A stretch of DNA of 45,097 nucleotides from an uncultured Coriobacteriaceae bacterium (GTDB taxonomy: Bacteria > Actinomycetota > Coriobacteriia > Coriobacteriales > Atopobiaceae): assembly GCA_902793465.1 (NCBI GenBank), contig CADBDT010000029.1, positions 1 to 45,097 of the forward strand. Reading direction: 5' to 3'. Both the position numbers and the translations under genes were made by a program. The notes beneath the pieces were generated by a model, which saw only the letters and a list, made by a program, of their open reading frames with translations, made no database searches and was not told where the DNA came from. Shown here in pieces: positions 11,607 through 19,033 of the stretch (position 1 is the first letter of the stretch; every line of letters begins with the position of its first letter).

Positions 11607-12089
11607 CTATTCCAGCGCCTCCTTGGGAAGCGCGACTTGGCGGTAGCTTACCCCACAGCGATCGAGCACCGACTTGGCCACGGCGTTACCCACGGTGTCG
11701 GCGTACTTGTCGTCCAGGTACACCACCTCGCAGATGCCCGCCTGCACCAGCGTCTTTGCACATTCCTGACACGGGAAGAGCGTAACGTATGCTGTGGCTC
11801 CCGTAAGCTCGCGCAGCGAACCACGGTAGTTGAGGATGGCATTGGCCTCGGCATGTATAACGTAGTTGTGCTTATCGGTGAGCGGGTCGTCGGTGGTGTC
11901 CCACGGAAACTCGTCGTCGTCGAGTCCGTGGGGCGTACCGTTGTAGCCCACCGAGAGGATGCGGTGGTCGGTGCTAGCAATGCAGGCACCAACTTGCGTG
12001 TTGGGGTCTTTGCTGCGCAGGCTTGCAGCTACCGCAACGCGCATAAAGAACTCGTCCCACGAAATTACCTCTGATCGCTTGCCGGGCAT
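11607..12089 (-). CDS. Zinc-dependent dCMP deaminase (ComEB-like)
   Basis: Deaminates dCMP to dUMP for thymidylate synthesis. 160 residues with the cytidine/deoxycytidylate deaminase zinc signature HAE (79-81) and PCQEC (106-110), giving the His, catalytic Glu and two Cys ligands. The ATG at 12089 has GGGAGG six bases upstream and yields MPGKRSEVISWDEFF, a typical family start. The longer open frame to 12293 overlaps the DHH gene and is not protein-like. It is the last gene of the helicase - mntP - DHH - deaminase group, 25 bases after the DHH gene. An exact role among ComEB/dCMP deaminases cannot be separated from sequence alone. Confidence 0.92.
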   Translation of the reverse strand: MPGKRSEVISWDEFFMRVAVAASLRSKDPNTQVGACIASTDHRILSVGYNGTPHGLDDDEFPWDTTDDPLTDKHNYVIHAEANAILNYRGSLRELTGATAYVTLFPCQECAKTLVQAGICEVVYLDDKYADTVGNAVAKSVLDRCGVSYRQVALPKEALE

Positions 12090-12114
12090 GGCTCGCCTCC
12101 CGTATTTATTGGCC

Positions 12115-13071
12115 CTACTCCCCCACTGGCGTGCAGTCGGCATTGAGCGAAGCAATGATGTTGGGCAACGCTGCGTCGACCTTGTCGTTGTCGAGCTGGC
12201 AGGTGCCGGCATTGGCGTGGCCGCCACCGCCGTAAGAGAGGCACAGCTCGCCGATGTTCGCGTTGCTGCGCTTGTCCAAAATGGACTTGCCAATCATCAC
12301 GGCCGTGTTCTGCTTGCGGAAGCCCCATGCAACATGCACGGATATCTGCGTCTCGGGATACAGCGCGTACACCATAAAGCGGTTGCCAGCGTAGATTACC
12401 TCCTCGTTGCGAAGGTCGAGCACCACTACGCGGCCCTCAACGCGAGCGAGGCGCGCGACCTGCTCCTTAAAGCGCTCCTGCTGGTCGAAGTACAGCTCCA
12501 CACGCTCCATCACGTCGGGATCTTGGAGCACTTCGTCTATGGACTTCTCCAGGCACTCGTCGATGAGCTTCATCATAAGGTTGTAGTTGGAAATGCGGAA
12601 CTCGCGGAAGCGGCCAAGGCCGGTGCGAGCGTCCATAAGGAAGTTCATAAGAACCCAGCCTTCGGGGTTAAGAATCTCCTCGAGCGTAAAGTCGGCGGAG
12701 TCGCCCTTGTCCACCGCCCACATAAGCTCGTCGCTAATACGCGGGAGCTTCTCCTTGCCACCGTAGTAGTCGTACACCACGCGAGCAGCGCTCTTTGCGT
12801 CGCCGTCTATTATGTAGCGTCCCGCGTAGTCCACGTCCTTGTTGCGCGTAAGCTCGGACTCGTGATGGTCGAACGCAAGCCCAACGCGCGGGTCAAAGGG
12901 AAGGTTGGTGGTTATGTCGCGCGACGATATGTCCACCTTACCATCCTGCACGTCCTTGGGATGCACGAACTTTATGTCGTCAATGAGGTCCAGCTCTTTA
13001 AGAATCATTGCGCATACGAGGCCATCAAAGTCGCTGCGCGTTACCAGACGATACTTGCCATTTTCTGCCAT
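12115..13071 (-). CDS. DHH/DHHA1-family phosphoesterase
   Basis: 318 residues. Motif I is TRSDFDG (11-17), the DHH motif FDHHES is at 67-72, and the C-terminal DHHA1 motif is GGGGHANAG (281-289), so metal and nucleic-acid-binding elements are intact. Family members hydrolyse short oligonucleotides, cyclic dinucleotides or polyphosphate; which substrate applies here is not readable. The ATG at 13071 has AAGGG about eight bases upstream. It sits between mntP and the dCMP deaminase gene, same strand, with gaps of 64 and 25 bases. Confidence 0.9.
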   Translation of the reverse strand: MAENGKYRLVTRSDFDGLVCAMILKELDLIDDIKFVHPKDVQDGKVDISSRDITTNLPFDPRVGLAFDHHESELTRNKDVDYAGRYIIDGDAKSAARVVYDYYGGKEKLPRISDELMWAVDKGDSADFTLEEILNPEGWVLMNFLMDARTGLGRFREFRISNYNLMMKLIDECLEKSIDEVLQDPDVMERVELYFDQQERFKEQVARLARVEGRVVVLDLRNEEVIYAGNRFMVYALYPETQISVHVAWGFRKQNTAVMIGKSILDKRSNANIGELCLSYGGGGHANAGTCQLDNDKVDAALPNIIASLNADCTPVGE

Positions 13072-13135
13072 GGTCTTACCCTTCGTTGTTCCTTAAGCAT
13101 CCAATCGCTTGTTCCAATACACATATTGTGCCACT

Positions 13136-13711
13136 TTATGACCAAAACGCCATGCCCAAATGCTCCAAGAGCACTTTGAGTCCGATGAGTATAAGCACCA
13201 CGCCCCCCACAATCTGTGCCGAGCGCTCGTAGCGCGAGCCAAATGCATGTCCAACGGCAACGCCCGCAAGCGAAAGCACAAATGTAATAACGCCTATAAC
13301 GACCGCAGGCAGCACGATGTTAACGTTAAGAACCGCAAGCGAGAGGCCCACGGCCAGCGCATCGATAGAGGTGGCAACAGCCAACATAAGGAACTCTCCC
13401 CACGCCACGCGATCCGTGGCGCCGGATTCCTCGGGCTCGTCTTTTACGGCGTCTGCAATCATCTTGCCCCCTATGAACGCCAGAAGGCCAAAGGCAATCC
13501 AATGGTCAAACGGTTCGATAAGCCACAGGAGCTGAGTGCCCAGCAGCCAGCCGATAACTGGCATACCTCCCTGAAAGAGCCCAAACAGCGCGGCAAGCAC
13601 CAGCGCCACGCGAACGTTGAGCTGCTTCATGCCCAATCCCTTGCATACCGACACGGCAAAGGCGTCCATGGCAAGGCCAACGGCCATGAGCACCAGCTCT
13701 ACTACACCCAT
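13136..13711 (-). CDS. mntP: Manganese efflux pump MntP
   Basis: Six-helix membrane exporter of Mn2+, 191 residues, the usual length. The internal duplication is clear: GLAMDAFAVS (D16) in the first half and ATSIDALAVG (D117) in the second, the paired membrane aspartates of the family. The ATG at 13711 has AGGAAAT upstream and starts two bases after the stop of the helicase gene, so the two are translationally linked. No yybP-ykoY manganese riboswitch can precede it in this arrangement, which is unusual because many mntP genes carry one. Confidence 0.94.
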   Translation of the reverse strand: MGVVELVLMAVGLAMDAFAVSVCKGLGMKQLNVRVALVLAALFGLFQGGMPVIGWLLGTQLLWLIEPFDHWIAFGLLAFIGGKMIADAVKDEPEESGATDRVAWGEFLMLAVATSIDALAVGLSLAVLNVNIVLPAVVIGVITFVLSLAGVAVGHAFGSRYERSAQIVGGVVLILIGLKVLLEHLGMAFWS

Positions 13712-13713
13712 AT

Positions 13714-14952
13714 CTATTTCCTCCTCATGCGCTTTCGCGCCTTCTTGCCAGGAAGCCTGTCCGTCCACTTGCGCTTGGGGTCGGGAACGAAGGGCGGTTG
13801 CCCGCAGTCAATCCCTTCGGCGTTCGGATAGGGATCAATAACCCGCTTTATGAGCCTCTCTATGTCGCGCAAATCCAGATACTCGGGCTCAGAGCACAGC
13901 GTAAGAGCCCAGCCGCGCCTGCCCGCTCGCCCGGTGCGCCCTATGCGATGCACATAGTCCTCGGCGTCGTGGGGAACGTCGAGGTTCACCACATACGAGA
14001 CCTCGGAGACGTCTATGCCCCGCGAGAGCACGTCGGTCGCAACGAGCACGCCCACCTCGCCTGAGGCAAAACGCTCGAGGGCATGTGTGCGCTGACTCTG
14101 CGTGCGCCCACCATGAAGCGCGGCGGCACCGAATCCCTTTTGCCTTAGCACCCTGCACAGGTGGTCAGCGCGGTGTTTGCCCCTAACGAACACGAGCACG
14201 CGATCCGACCCCTCCCGGCGCAGCACCTCCACTAACACGCGCTTCTTGGCCTGTGCCGTAACGCCCAGCACGTACTGGTCAACCGTCTTGGCCACCGTGC
14301 CCTTTGGGGCAATCTGCACACGCGCGGGATCTCGCAGCAAAGAACCAACTGCACCCAATACCTTTTCGTCTAGCGTTGCCGAAAAGAGCAGGGTCTGGCG
14401 ACGCGTTGGGATCATAGCAACAATGCGTCTCACGTCTGGCAAAAAGCCCATGTCGAGCATACGGTCCGCCTCGTCCAGCACCAGGGATTCCACCTCACCC
14501 AGATTGCAACATCCCTGCTCCACGAGGTCCAGCAGGCGTCCAGGCGTAGCCACCAAGAGGTCGCAGCCCTTGGCGAGAGCATCCTTTTGGGGCTCATACC
14601 CAACGCCGCCCACAACCACGACCGCACGGTGTCCCGTATGCTCGCACACCGTCTGCGCCACCTTTTGTATCTGCTGCGCCAGCTCGCGCGTGGGGGTAAC
14701 AACGAGCGCCAGAGGCCCAGACCCATTTTGTGCATGCGGCAGACGATCGAGAATAGGCAGGACAAAGGCTGCGGTCTTTCCCGTACCCGTCTGCGCCCCA
14801 GCCAATACGTCGCGCCCCTCGAGCACCAGCGGTATTGCCCGCTCCTGCACGGGAGTGGGACGTGCATAGCCCATGTCGGCAACGGCCGCAAGCGTTGCTA
14901 CACCCAGCCCCAAGCTCTCAAACGTCACGGCTCCTTTTGCTGTGTTCGTCAT
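13714..14952 (-). CDS. DEAD-box ATP-dependent RNA helicase
   Basis: 412 residues from ATG 14952. Q motif region FESLGL...PTPVQ (11-35), motif I AQTGTGKT (53-60), Ia PTRELA (87-92), II DEAD (about 157), III SAT, then ATDVLSRGIDV and HRIGRTGR in the second lobe. A short basic tail ends the protein. It resembles RhlE/CshA-type helicases acting on RNA structure or ribosome assembly. The upstream 120 codons of open frame run through a repeat element and are rejected as coding. It is first in the leftward group with mntP. Confidence 0.94.
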   Translation of the reverse strand: MTNTAKGAVTFESLGLGVATLAAVADMGYARPTPVQERAIPLVLEGRDVLAGAQTGTGKTAAFVLPILDRLPHAQNGSGPLALVVTPTRELAQQIQKVAQTVCEHTGHRAVVVVGGVGYEPQKDALAKGCDLLVATPGRLLDLVEQGCCNLGEVESLVLDEADRMLDMGFLPDVRRIVAMIPTRRQTLLFSATLDEKVLGAVGSLLRDPARVQIAPKGTVAKTVDQYVLGVTAQAKKRVLVEVLRREGSDRVLVFVRGKHRADHLCRVLRQKGFGAAALHGGRTQSQRTHALERFASGEVGVLVATDVLSRGIDVSEVSYVVNLDVPHDAEDYVHRIGRTGRAGRRGWALTLCSEPEYLDLRDIERLIKRVIDPYPNAEGIDCGQPPFVPDPKRKWTDRLPGKKARKRMRRK

Positions 14953-15331
14953 ACGGCTCCAGCACCTCTCCTTGTTGCCGCACTGCATCTGCCCGCTTGG
15001 CAGTGTAGCGCATTGCGCTGCGTGACCACGAACAGATATCAAATGGGTGAGCTCCAATAGGCCTGTCCCCAAACAAAGGCCAAGACCGCGAGGTGCCATG
15101 GAAAGCAGCCGCGCGCAGTTCCGCAACGTAGCGAGGGGCAGCGGACATCCGTATGGTCCCCTACCGCTTTCGCAACAACAAGAGAAGCCAAAAATCGGCA
15201 AACGGATATCTCGTGGACGTAAAATGTAGGCCCAAAAAACTTTCAGTTTAAGTTTCGATATGAACACGACAGAATTGCTCGGTTGCGACCTGCTTAAACG
15301 ATGTTTATCTACAGCCAATCAACGCACTTCT
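14953..15331. other. Divergent intergenic region between the helicase gene and nrdD, left part
   Basis: No gene supported. It holds half of a family-1 repeat (15064-15145) and otherwise unremarkable sequence. Promoters for the leftward helicase group must lie here; a TACACT near 15009-15014 (minus strand) is a possible -10, with no good -35. Confidence 0.45.
15064..15145 (-). repeat. Right half of a family-1 element
   Basis: Contains CCATGGAAAGCAGCCGCGCG then CAGTTCCGCAACGTAGCGAGG, the same core as at 39771-39817 read on the opposite strand, and stops abruptly after GCGAGG. Its single arm (15064-15097) has no complementary partner nearby, but resembles the lone arm at 22460-22490. Confidence 0.8.
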
Positions 15332-15379
15332 CAACAGCATATTGTGGTTTTAATCACGTTTCAACACAATAAGTTGTGG
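15332..15379. promoter_or_regulatory. Pair of NrdR-like boxes upstream of nrdD
   Basis: Two 16-base imperfect palindromes, CAACAGCATATTGTGG (15332-15347) and ACACAATAAGTTGTGG (15364-15379). They match the NrdR box consensus ACACWATATATTGTGT at about 11 and 13 of 16 positions. Their starts are 32 bases apart, three helical turns, the spacing typical of tandem NrdR boxes before ribonucleotide reductase operons. NrdR itself is not encoded in the window. Confidence 0.6.
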
Positions 15380-15387
15380 CATAGTAT
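15359..15387 (+). promoter_or_regulatory. Candidate nrdD promoter
   Basis: TTTCAA (15359-15364), 17-base spacer, TAGTAT (15382-15387). The second NrdR-like box would occupy the spacer, which fits repression. The leader to the nrdD ATG would be about 130 bases. Confidence 0.45.
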
Positions 15388-15524
15388 GGCTTGGCAACAA
15401 GACGTAGGGTCTTACCGCACAAGAACACAGCTCACACGAAGCATCCACAGAATAACGTCGCCAAGGGCAACGCAGCTGCCCTTATTGCATAGCACTACAG
15501 GTTTTTTGAGGTCAAGGAGCAGGG

Positions 15525-17738
15525 ATGAAGATCATCAAGCGTAATGGGTCGGAGGCCGTTTTCGATACGGGAAAGATCGTAAACGCCATAACCGGTGCAA
15601 ACGCAGAGGCGCCCGAGGAGGACCGCCTTACCGAACGCGAGATTCAGTTTGCGGCTCTTAACGTGGAGGACCAGTGCGCCGGCTCGGGGCACACCGTAAC
15701 AGTCGAGGAGGTTCAGGACCTCGTTGAGGACCAGCTTATGGCGCTCGACCACTTTGAGGTCGCCCGTCGCTACATTATCTATCGCTACCTGCAAAACCAG
15801 CGTCGTCACAAGAACACCACCGACGACAAGATCCTCTCGCTCATAGAGTCGAACAACGAGGAAGTTAAGCAAGAGAACTCCAACAAGAACCCCACCGTGG
15901 TAAGCGTGCAGCGTGACTACATGGCGGGAGAGGTCTCCAAGGACCTTACCATGCGCGAGCTTTTGCCCGAAGACGTTGTGGAGGCGCACAACGCCGGCAT
16001 AATCCATTTCCACGACTCCGACTACTTTGCCCAACATATGCATAACTGCGACTTGGTTAACCTCGACGACATGCTGCAAAACGGAACGGTAATTTCGGGC
16101 ACGCTCATCGAACGCCCCCACTCGTTCTCTACGGCATGCAACATTGCCACGCAGATAATTGCCCAGGTGGCCAGCTGCCAATACGGTGGCCAGTCCATTA
16201 GCCTTACGCACCTGGCGCCCTTTGTGGACGTAAGCCGCAAGAAGATCCGCCGCTCGGTGTATGCCGAGATGGAGGCCATTGGCTACCAGGCCTCGCCGGA
16301 CCAAATAGCAACCATGGTGGAAAAGCGCCTGCGCGAGGAGGTCGCACGTGGCGTGCAGACCATCCAGTACCAGGTGGTTACCCTTATGACCACCAATGGT
16401 CAGGCTCCGTTTATTACCGTGCTCATGTACCTTAACGAGGCACGCAACGAGCAGGAAAAGGCCGACCTCGCCCTTATTATCGAAGAGATGCTCAAGCAGC
16501 GCCATCAGGGTGTTAAGAACGAGAAGGGCGTATGGATTACCCCTGCGTTCCCCAAGCTTATCTATGTGCTTGAAGAGGACAACGTCCGCGAGGGAAGCCC
16601 CTACTTCTACCTTACCAAGATGGCTGCCAAGTGCACGGCAAAGCGCATGGTGCCCGACTACATCTCGGAAAAGATGATGCTCAAGCTCAAGAAGAACGGC
16701 AACGGTGACGGAGACTGCTACACCTGCATGGGCTGCCGCTCGTTCCTGACGCCAGACCGCAGCGGCAACGGCTACAACAACGTTGCCCGCGCTGGCAACT
16801 ACGAGCCGGGCAAGCCCAAGTACTACGGGCGGTTTAACCAGGGCGTCGTTACCATTAACCTTCCGGACGTGGCACTTTCCTCCGGCCGTAACATGGACAA
16901 GTTCTGGACGGTGTTCGACGAGCGTCTGGACCTGTGCCACCGCGCACTGCGGGCCCGTCACGAGCGCCTGCTGGGCACGCTATCCGACGCCGCTCCCATC
17001 CTGTGGCAGCACGGCGCGCTTGCACGCCTGAACAAGGGCGAGGCCATAGACCCGCTGCTCTATGGGGGCTACTCGACCATAAGCCTGGGCTATGCCGGCC
17101 TCTACGAGTGCGTAAAGTACATGACGGGCTACTCGCACACCGATCCGCATGCCACCGAGTTCGCGCTCTCCATCATGCAGCATATGAATGACCGCTGCGC
17201 CGAGTGGAAGGCCATCGAGGACATAGACTATTCCATCTACGGAACACCCATCGAGTCCGTAACGTACAAGTTTGCCAAGTGCCTGCAGCGTCGCTTTGGC
17301 ATCGTGCCAGGAGTAACCGACAAGGGCTACATTACCAACAGCTACCACGTGCACGTTACCGAGGAAATAGACGCGTTTACCAAGCTGCAGTTCGAGAGCA
17401 CCTTCCAGCATCTTTCGCCTGGCGGAGCCATTTCCTATGTGGAAGTGCCCGACATGCAGGACAACCTGGAGGCAGTTATTCGCGTAATGCAGTTTATTTA
17501 CGACCACATTATGTATGCCGAGCTCAACACCAAGAGCGACTACTGCCAGGTATGCGGCTTCGACGGACAGATAGACATTGTGGAAGACGACGGAAAGCTT
17601 GAGTGGGAATGCCCCCACTGCGGCAACCGCGACCAGTCCAAGATGAACGTAGCAAGGCGCACCTGCGGCTACATTGGCACCCAGTTCTGGAACCAGGGCC
17701 GCACCGAAGAGATTCGCGATCGCGTGCTGCATCTTTAG
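15525..17738 (+). CDS. nrdD: Anaerobic (class III) ribonucleoside-triphosphate reductase NrdD
   Basis: Oxygen-sensitive glycyl-radical enzyme that converts NTPs to dNTPs. 737 residues. An N-terminal ATP-cone (about 1-95) provides allosteric control, the reductase barrel follows, and the C-terminal zinc site uses C674, C677, C696 and C699. The glycyl radical loop RRTCGYIG places the radical glycine at about 715. The ATG at 15525 has AAGGAG eight bases upstream. NrdG, its activase, is encoded 703 bases downstream on the same strand; the gap is filled with repeats. Probably NrdR-controlled. Confidence 0.97.
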   Translation: MKIIKRNGSEAVFDTGKIVNAITGANAEAPEEDRLTEREIQFAALNVEDQCAGSGHTVTVEEVQDLVEDQLMALDHFEVARRYIIYRYLQNQRRHKNTTDDKILSLIESNNEEVKQENSNKNPTVVSVQRDYMAGEVSKDLTMRELLPEDVVEAHNAGIIHFHDSDYFAQHMHNCDLVNLDDMLQNGTVISGTLIERPHSFSTACNIATQIIAQVASCQYGGQSISLTHLAPFVDVSRKKIRRSVYAEMEAIGYQASPDQIATMVEKRLREEVARGVQTIQYQVVTLMTTNGQAPFITVLMYLNEARNEQEKADLALIIEEMLKQRHQGVKNEKGVWITPAFPKLIYVLEEDNVREGSPYFYLTKMAAKCTAKRMVPDYISEKMMLKLKKNGNGDGDCYTCMGCRSFLTPDRSGNGYNNVARAGNYEPGKPKYYGRFNQGVVTINLPDVALSSGRNMDKFWTVFDERLDLCHRALRARHERLLGTLSDAAPILWQHGALARLNKGEAIDPLLYGGYSTISLGYAGLYECVKYMTGYSHTDPHATEFALSIMQHMNDRCAEWKAIEDIDYSIYGTPIESVTYKFAKCLQRRFGIVPGVTDKGYITNSYHVHVTEEIDAFTKLQFESTFQHLSPGGAISYVEVPDMQDNLEAVIRVMQFIYDHIMYAELNTKSDYCQVCGFDGQIDIVEDDGKLEWECPHCGNRDQSKMNVARRTCGYIGTQFWNQGRTEEIRDRVLHL

Positions 17739-17746
17739 AGTGTGGC

Positions 17747-17914
17747 GGCCGCTCGACCTGCCGCCGCCCCTAAAGAAGCGTCCGATCCTTCCGGCAGCCC
17801 AGAGAGCGCCGTGCTCAGACAGTCCTCGCTTCGCTGCGGAACTGCGCGCGGCTACTTTCTGGGCTGCCTCACGGATTGGACGCTTCTTTAGGGGCGGCGG
17901 CAGGTCGAGCGGCC
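17747..17914. repeat. Family-1 long inverted-repeat element downstream of nrdD
   Basis: Outer arms of 42 bases (17747-17788, 17873-17914) are complementary with one mismatch. Inner arms GGCAGCCCAGA / TCTGGGCTGCC add 11 bp. The centre is the family-1 core GCCGTGCTCAGACAGTCCTC then GCTTCGCTGCGGAACTGC. The element starts eight bases after the nrdD stop. The arms share no obvious sequence with those of the copies at 11.4 or 39.7 kb. Confidence 0.93.
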
Positions 17915-18014
17915 TTCTTACGTTGCGGCAGCGCTTGGCGAATGTCGCGGCCCTGGTTCCAGAACCGGGTGCCAATGTAGCGCCGAACAGGGCGCCAAGG
18001 GGCGAGTAAATTGG

Positions 18015-18035
18015 TGCGGCCTTCGGCCGCATTTT
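18015..18035 (+). terminator. Possible terminator hairpin after nrdD
   Basis: TGCGGCC TTC GGCCGCA (7-bp stem, three-base loop) followed by TTTT. Only a short T run, so efficiency is uncertain; it could also be part of the repeat cluster. A similar GCGGCC hairpin lies upstream of engB. Confidence 0.45.
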
Positions 18036-18037
18036 AA

Positions 18038-18360
18038 TAGGCGGTGCGAAGCACCGCACCAACTTTGCCCGCCTCCGCACACCCCGTCCGCGCCGTTTGC
18101 GAAGCGCTGGTTGTTGAGGGCGGGCGTGTACATGCCGCGGTGCGAAGCACCGCACCAATCTTGCCCGCCTCGGCGCACCTGTCGCCTGCGCCGTTTGCCA
18201 TGACCGAAGGCTATAGGGCGGGCGCATGCATATCTCGCCCGCAGTTCCGCGTAGCGTATACTAGGCGGTGCGAAGCACCGCACCAACTTTGCCCGCCTCC
18301 GCACACCCCGTCCGCGCCGTTTGCGAAGCGCTGGTTGTTGAGGGCGGGCGTGTACATGCC
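18038..18360 (+). repeat. Repeat cluster: two identical 99-bp direct repeats with a diverged copy between
   Basis: 18038-18136 and 18262-18360 read as identical over 99 bases. Each starts with a hairpin GCGGTGC GAA GCACCGC and ends in GGGCGGGCGTGTACATGCC. A diverged unit at about 18137-18232 begins with the same hairpin. The remnant GCCCGCAGTTCCGCGTAGCG (about 18238-18257) is a family-1 core fragment. No open frame here has a ribosome-binding site or protein-like translation. With the flanking elements this fills the 703-bp gap between nrdD and nrdG. Confidence 0.9.
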
Positions 18361-18417
18361 CGCAGTTCCGCAGCGAAGCGAGGACTGTTTGAGGACGAGG
18401 TATGCACACGCCCGCCC
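18342..18417. repeat. Short-armed family-1 element just before nrdG
   Basis: Arms GGGCGGGCGTGTACATGCC (18342-18360) and its near-complement ending CACACGCCCGCCC (18399-18417) flank a family-1 core CGCAGTTCCGCAGCGAAGCG then AGGACTGTTTGAGGAC. The left arm is also the end of the second 99-bp repeat. It ends 24 bases before the nrdG ATG, so it would be in the nrdG mRNA leader. Confidence 0.82.
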
Positions 18418-18441
18418 GCCCGCCCCAACGAAAGGACCACC

Positions 18442-18987
18442 ATGAACTATGCAGAGATCAAGTACTGTGATATAGCAAACGGCGTAGGTGTGCGCACTAC
18501 TTTGTTTGTGTCCGGCTGCCGTCATGGGTGTCCGGGGTGCTTTAATGCCGCAGCATGGGACTTTCTAGCTGGAAAGCCATTCGACACAGAAGTTCAGCAC
18601 AAGCTGCTGGAGTCCTTGTCTACTCCCTATGTGGACGGACTCTCGATCCTGGGGGGAGAGCCGCTCGAGCCCGAAAACCAAGAAGCGCTGGCACCGTTTT
18701 TGGCGCAAGCCAAGTCGGTTGCCCCATCCAAGGACATCTGGATGTGGACGGGCTTTACGTGGGAACAGCTAATGGGCAAAAGCAGGGCGCACACATCTTA
18801 CATTAACGAAATCCTGGACTATGTTGATGTTCTTGTTGACGGTCCATTTGTGGAAGCTCAAAAAGACCTCACTCTTAGGTTTAGGGGATCGTCGAATCAA
18901 CGTATAATCGATGTGGCTGAGTCGCGAACAAGGGAAAAAGTCGTCCTTTGGCAGGATGAAGCCATATTTTCCAGTCATAGCTGGTAA
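18442..18987 (+). CDS. nrdG: Anaerobic ribonucleotide reductase activase NrdG
   Basis: Radical-SAM enzyme that installs the glycyl radical on NrdD. 181 residues, slightly longer than many NrdG proteins. The CxxxCxxC iron-sulfur motif is C26-RHG-C30-PG-C33, after VSG. The LGGEPLEPEN segment (about 71-80) is the SAM-contacting GGEP motif. The ATG at 18442 follows a GAAAGGACC about five bases upstream; the open frame extends further upstream only through repeat sequence. NrdD is its partner, and the acyltransferase gene starts 46 bases later. Confidence 0.95.
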   Translation: MNYAEIKYCDIANGVGVRTTLFVSGCRHGCPGCFNAAAWDFLAGKPFDTEVQHKLLESLSTPYVDGLSILGGEPLEPENQEALAPFLAQAKSVAPSKDIWMWTGFTWEQLMGKSRAHTSYINEILDYVDVLVDGPFVEAQKDLTLRFRGSSNQRIIDVAESRTREKVVLWQDEAIFSSHSW

Positions 18988-18989
18988 AG

Positions 18990-19019
18990 TTGTACCCACA
19001 AACGCAGCGTAGTTGTAAT
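18990..19019 (+). promoter_or_regulatory. Weak candidate promoter for the acyltransferase gene
   Basis: TTGTAC (18990-18995), 18-base spacer, TGTAAT (19014-19019), immediately before the AGGAGC ribosome-binding site. The very short leader makes this doubtful. Confidence 0.3.
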
Positions 19020-19033
19020 ACACAGGAGCATAT

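Noticed and set aside
13712..14000. Manganese riboswitch before mntP
   Set aside because: mntP starts two bases after the helicase stop, so there is no untranslated leader.
15495..16961. 488-codon minus-strand open frame
   Set aside because: Antisense of nrdD with biased composition and no start signals.
16980..18227. Open frames through the nrdD-nrdG gap on both strands
   Set aside because: They translate inverted and direct repeats into Arg/Ala/Pro-rich sequence that repeats with the DNA units; no ribosome-binding sites.
18038..18360. Possible CRISPR array or integron-like array
   Set aside because: Units of about 99 bp, only three, unequal, without spacers; they belong to the palindromic repeat cluster.
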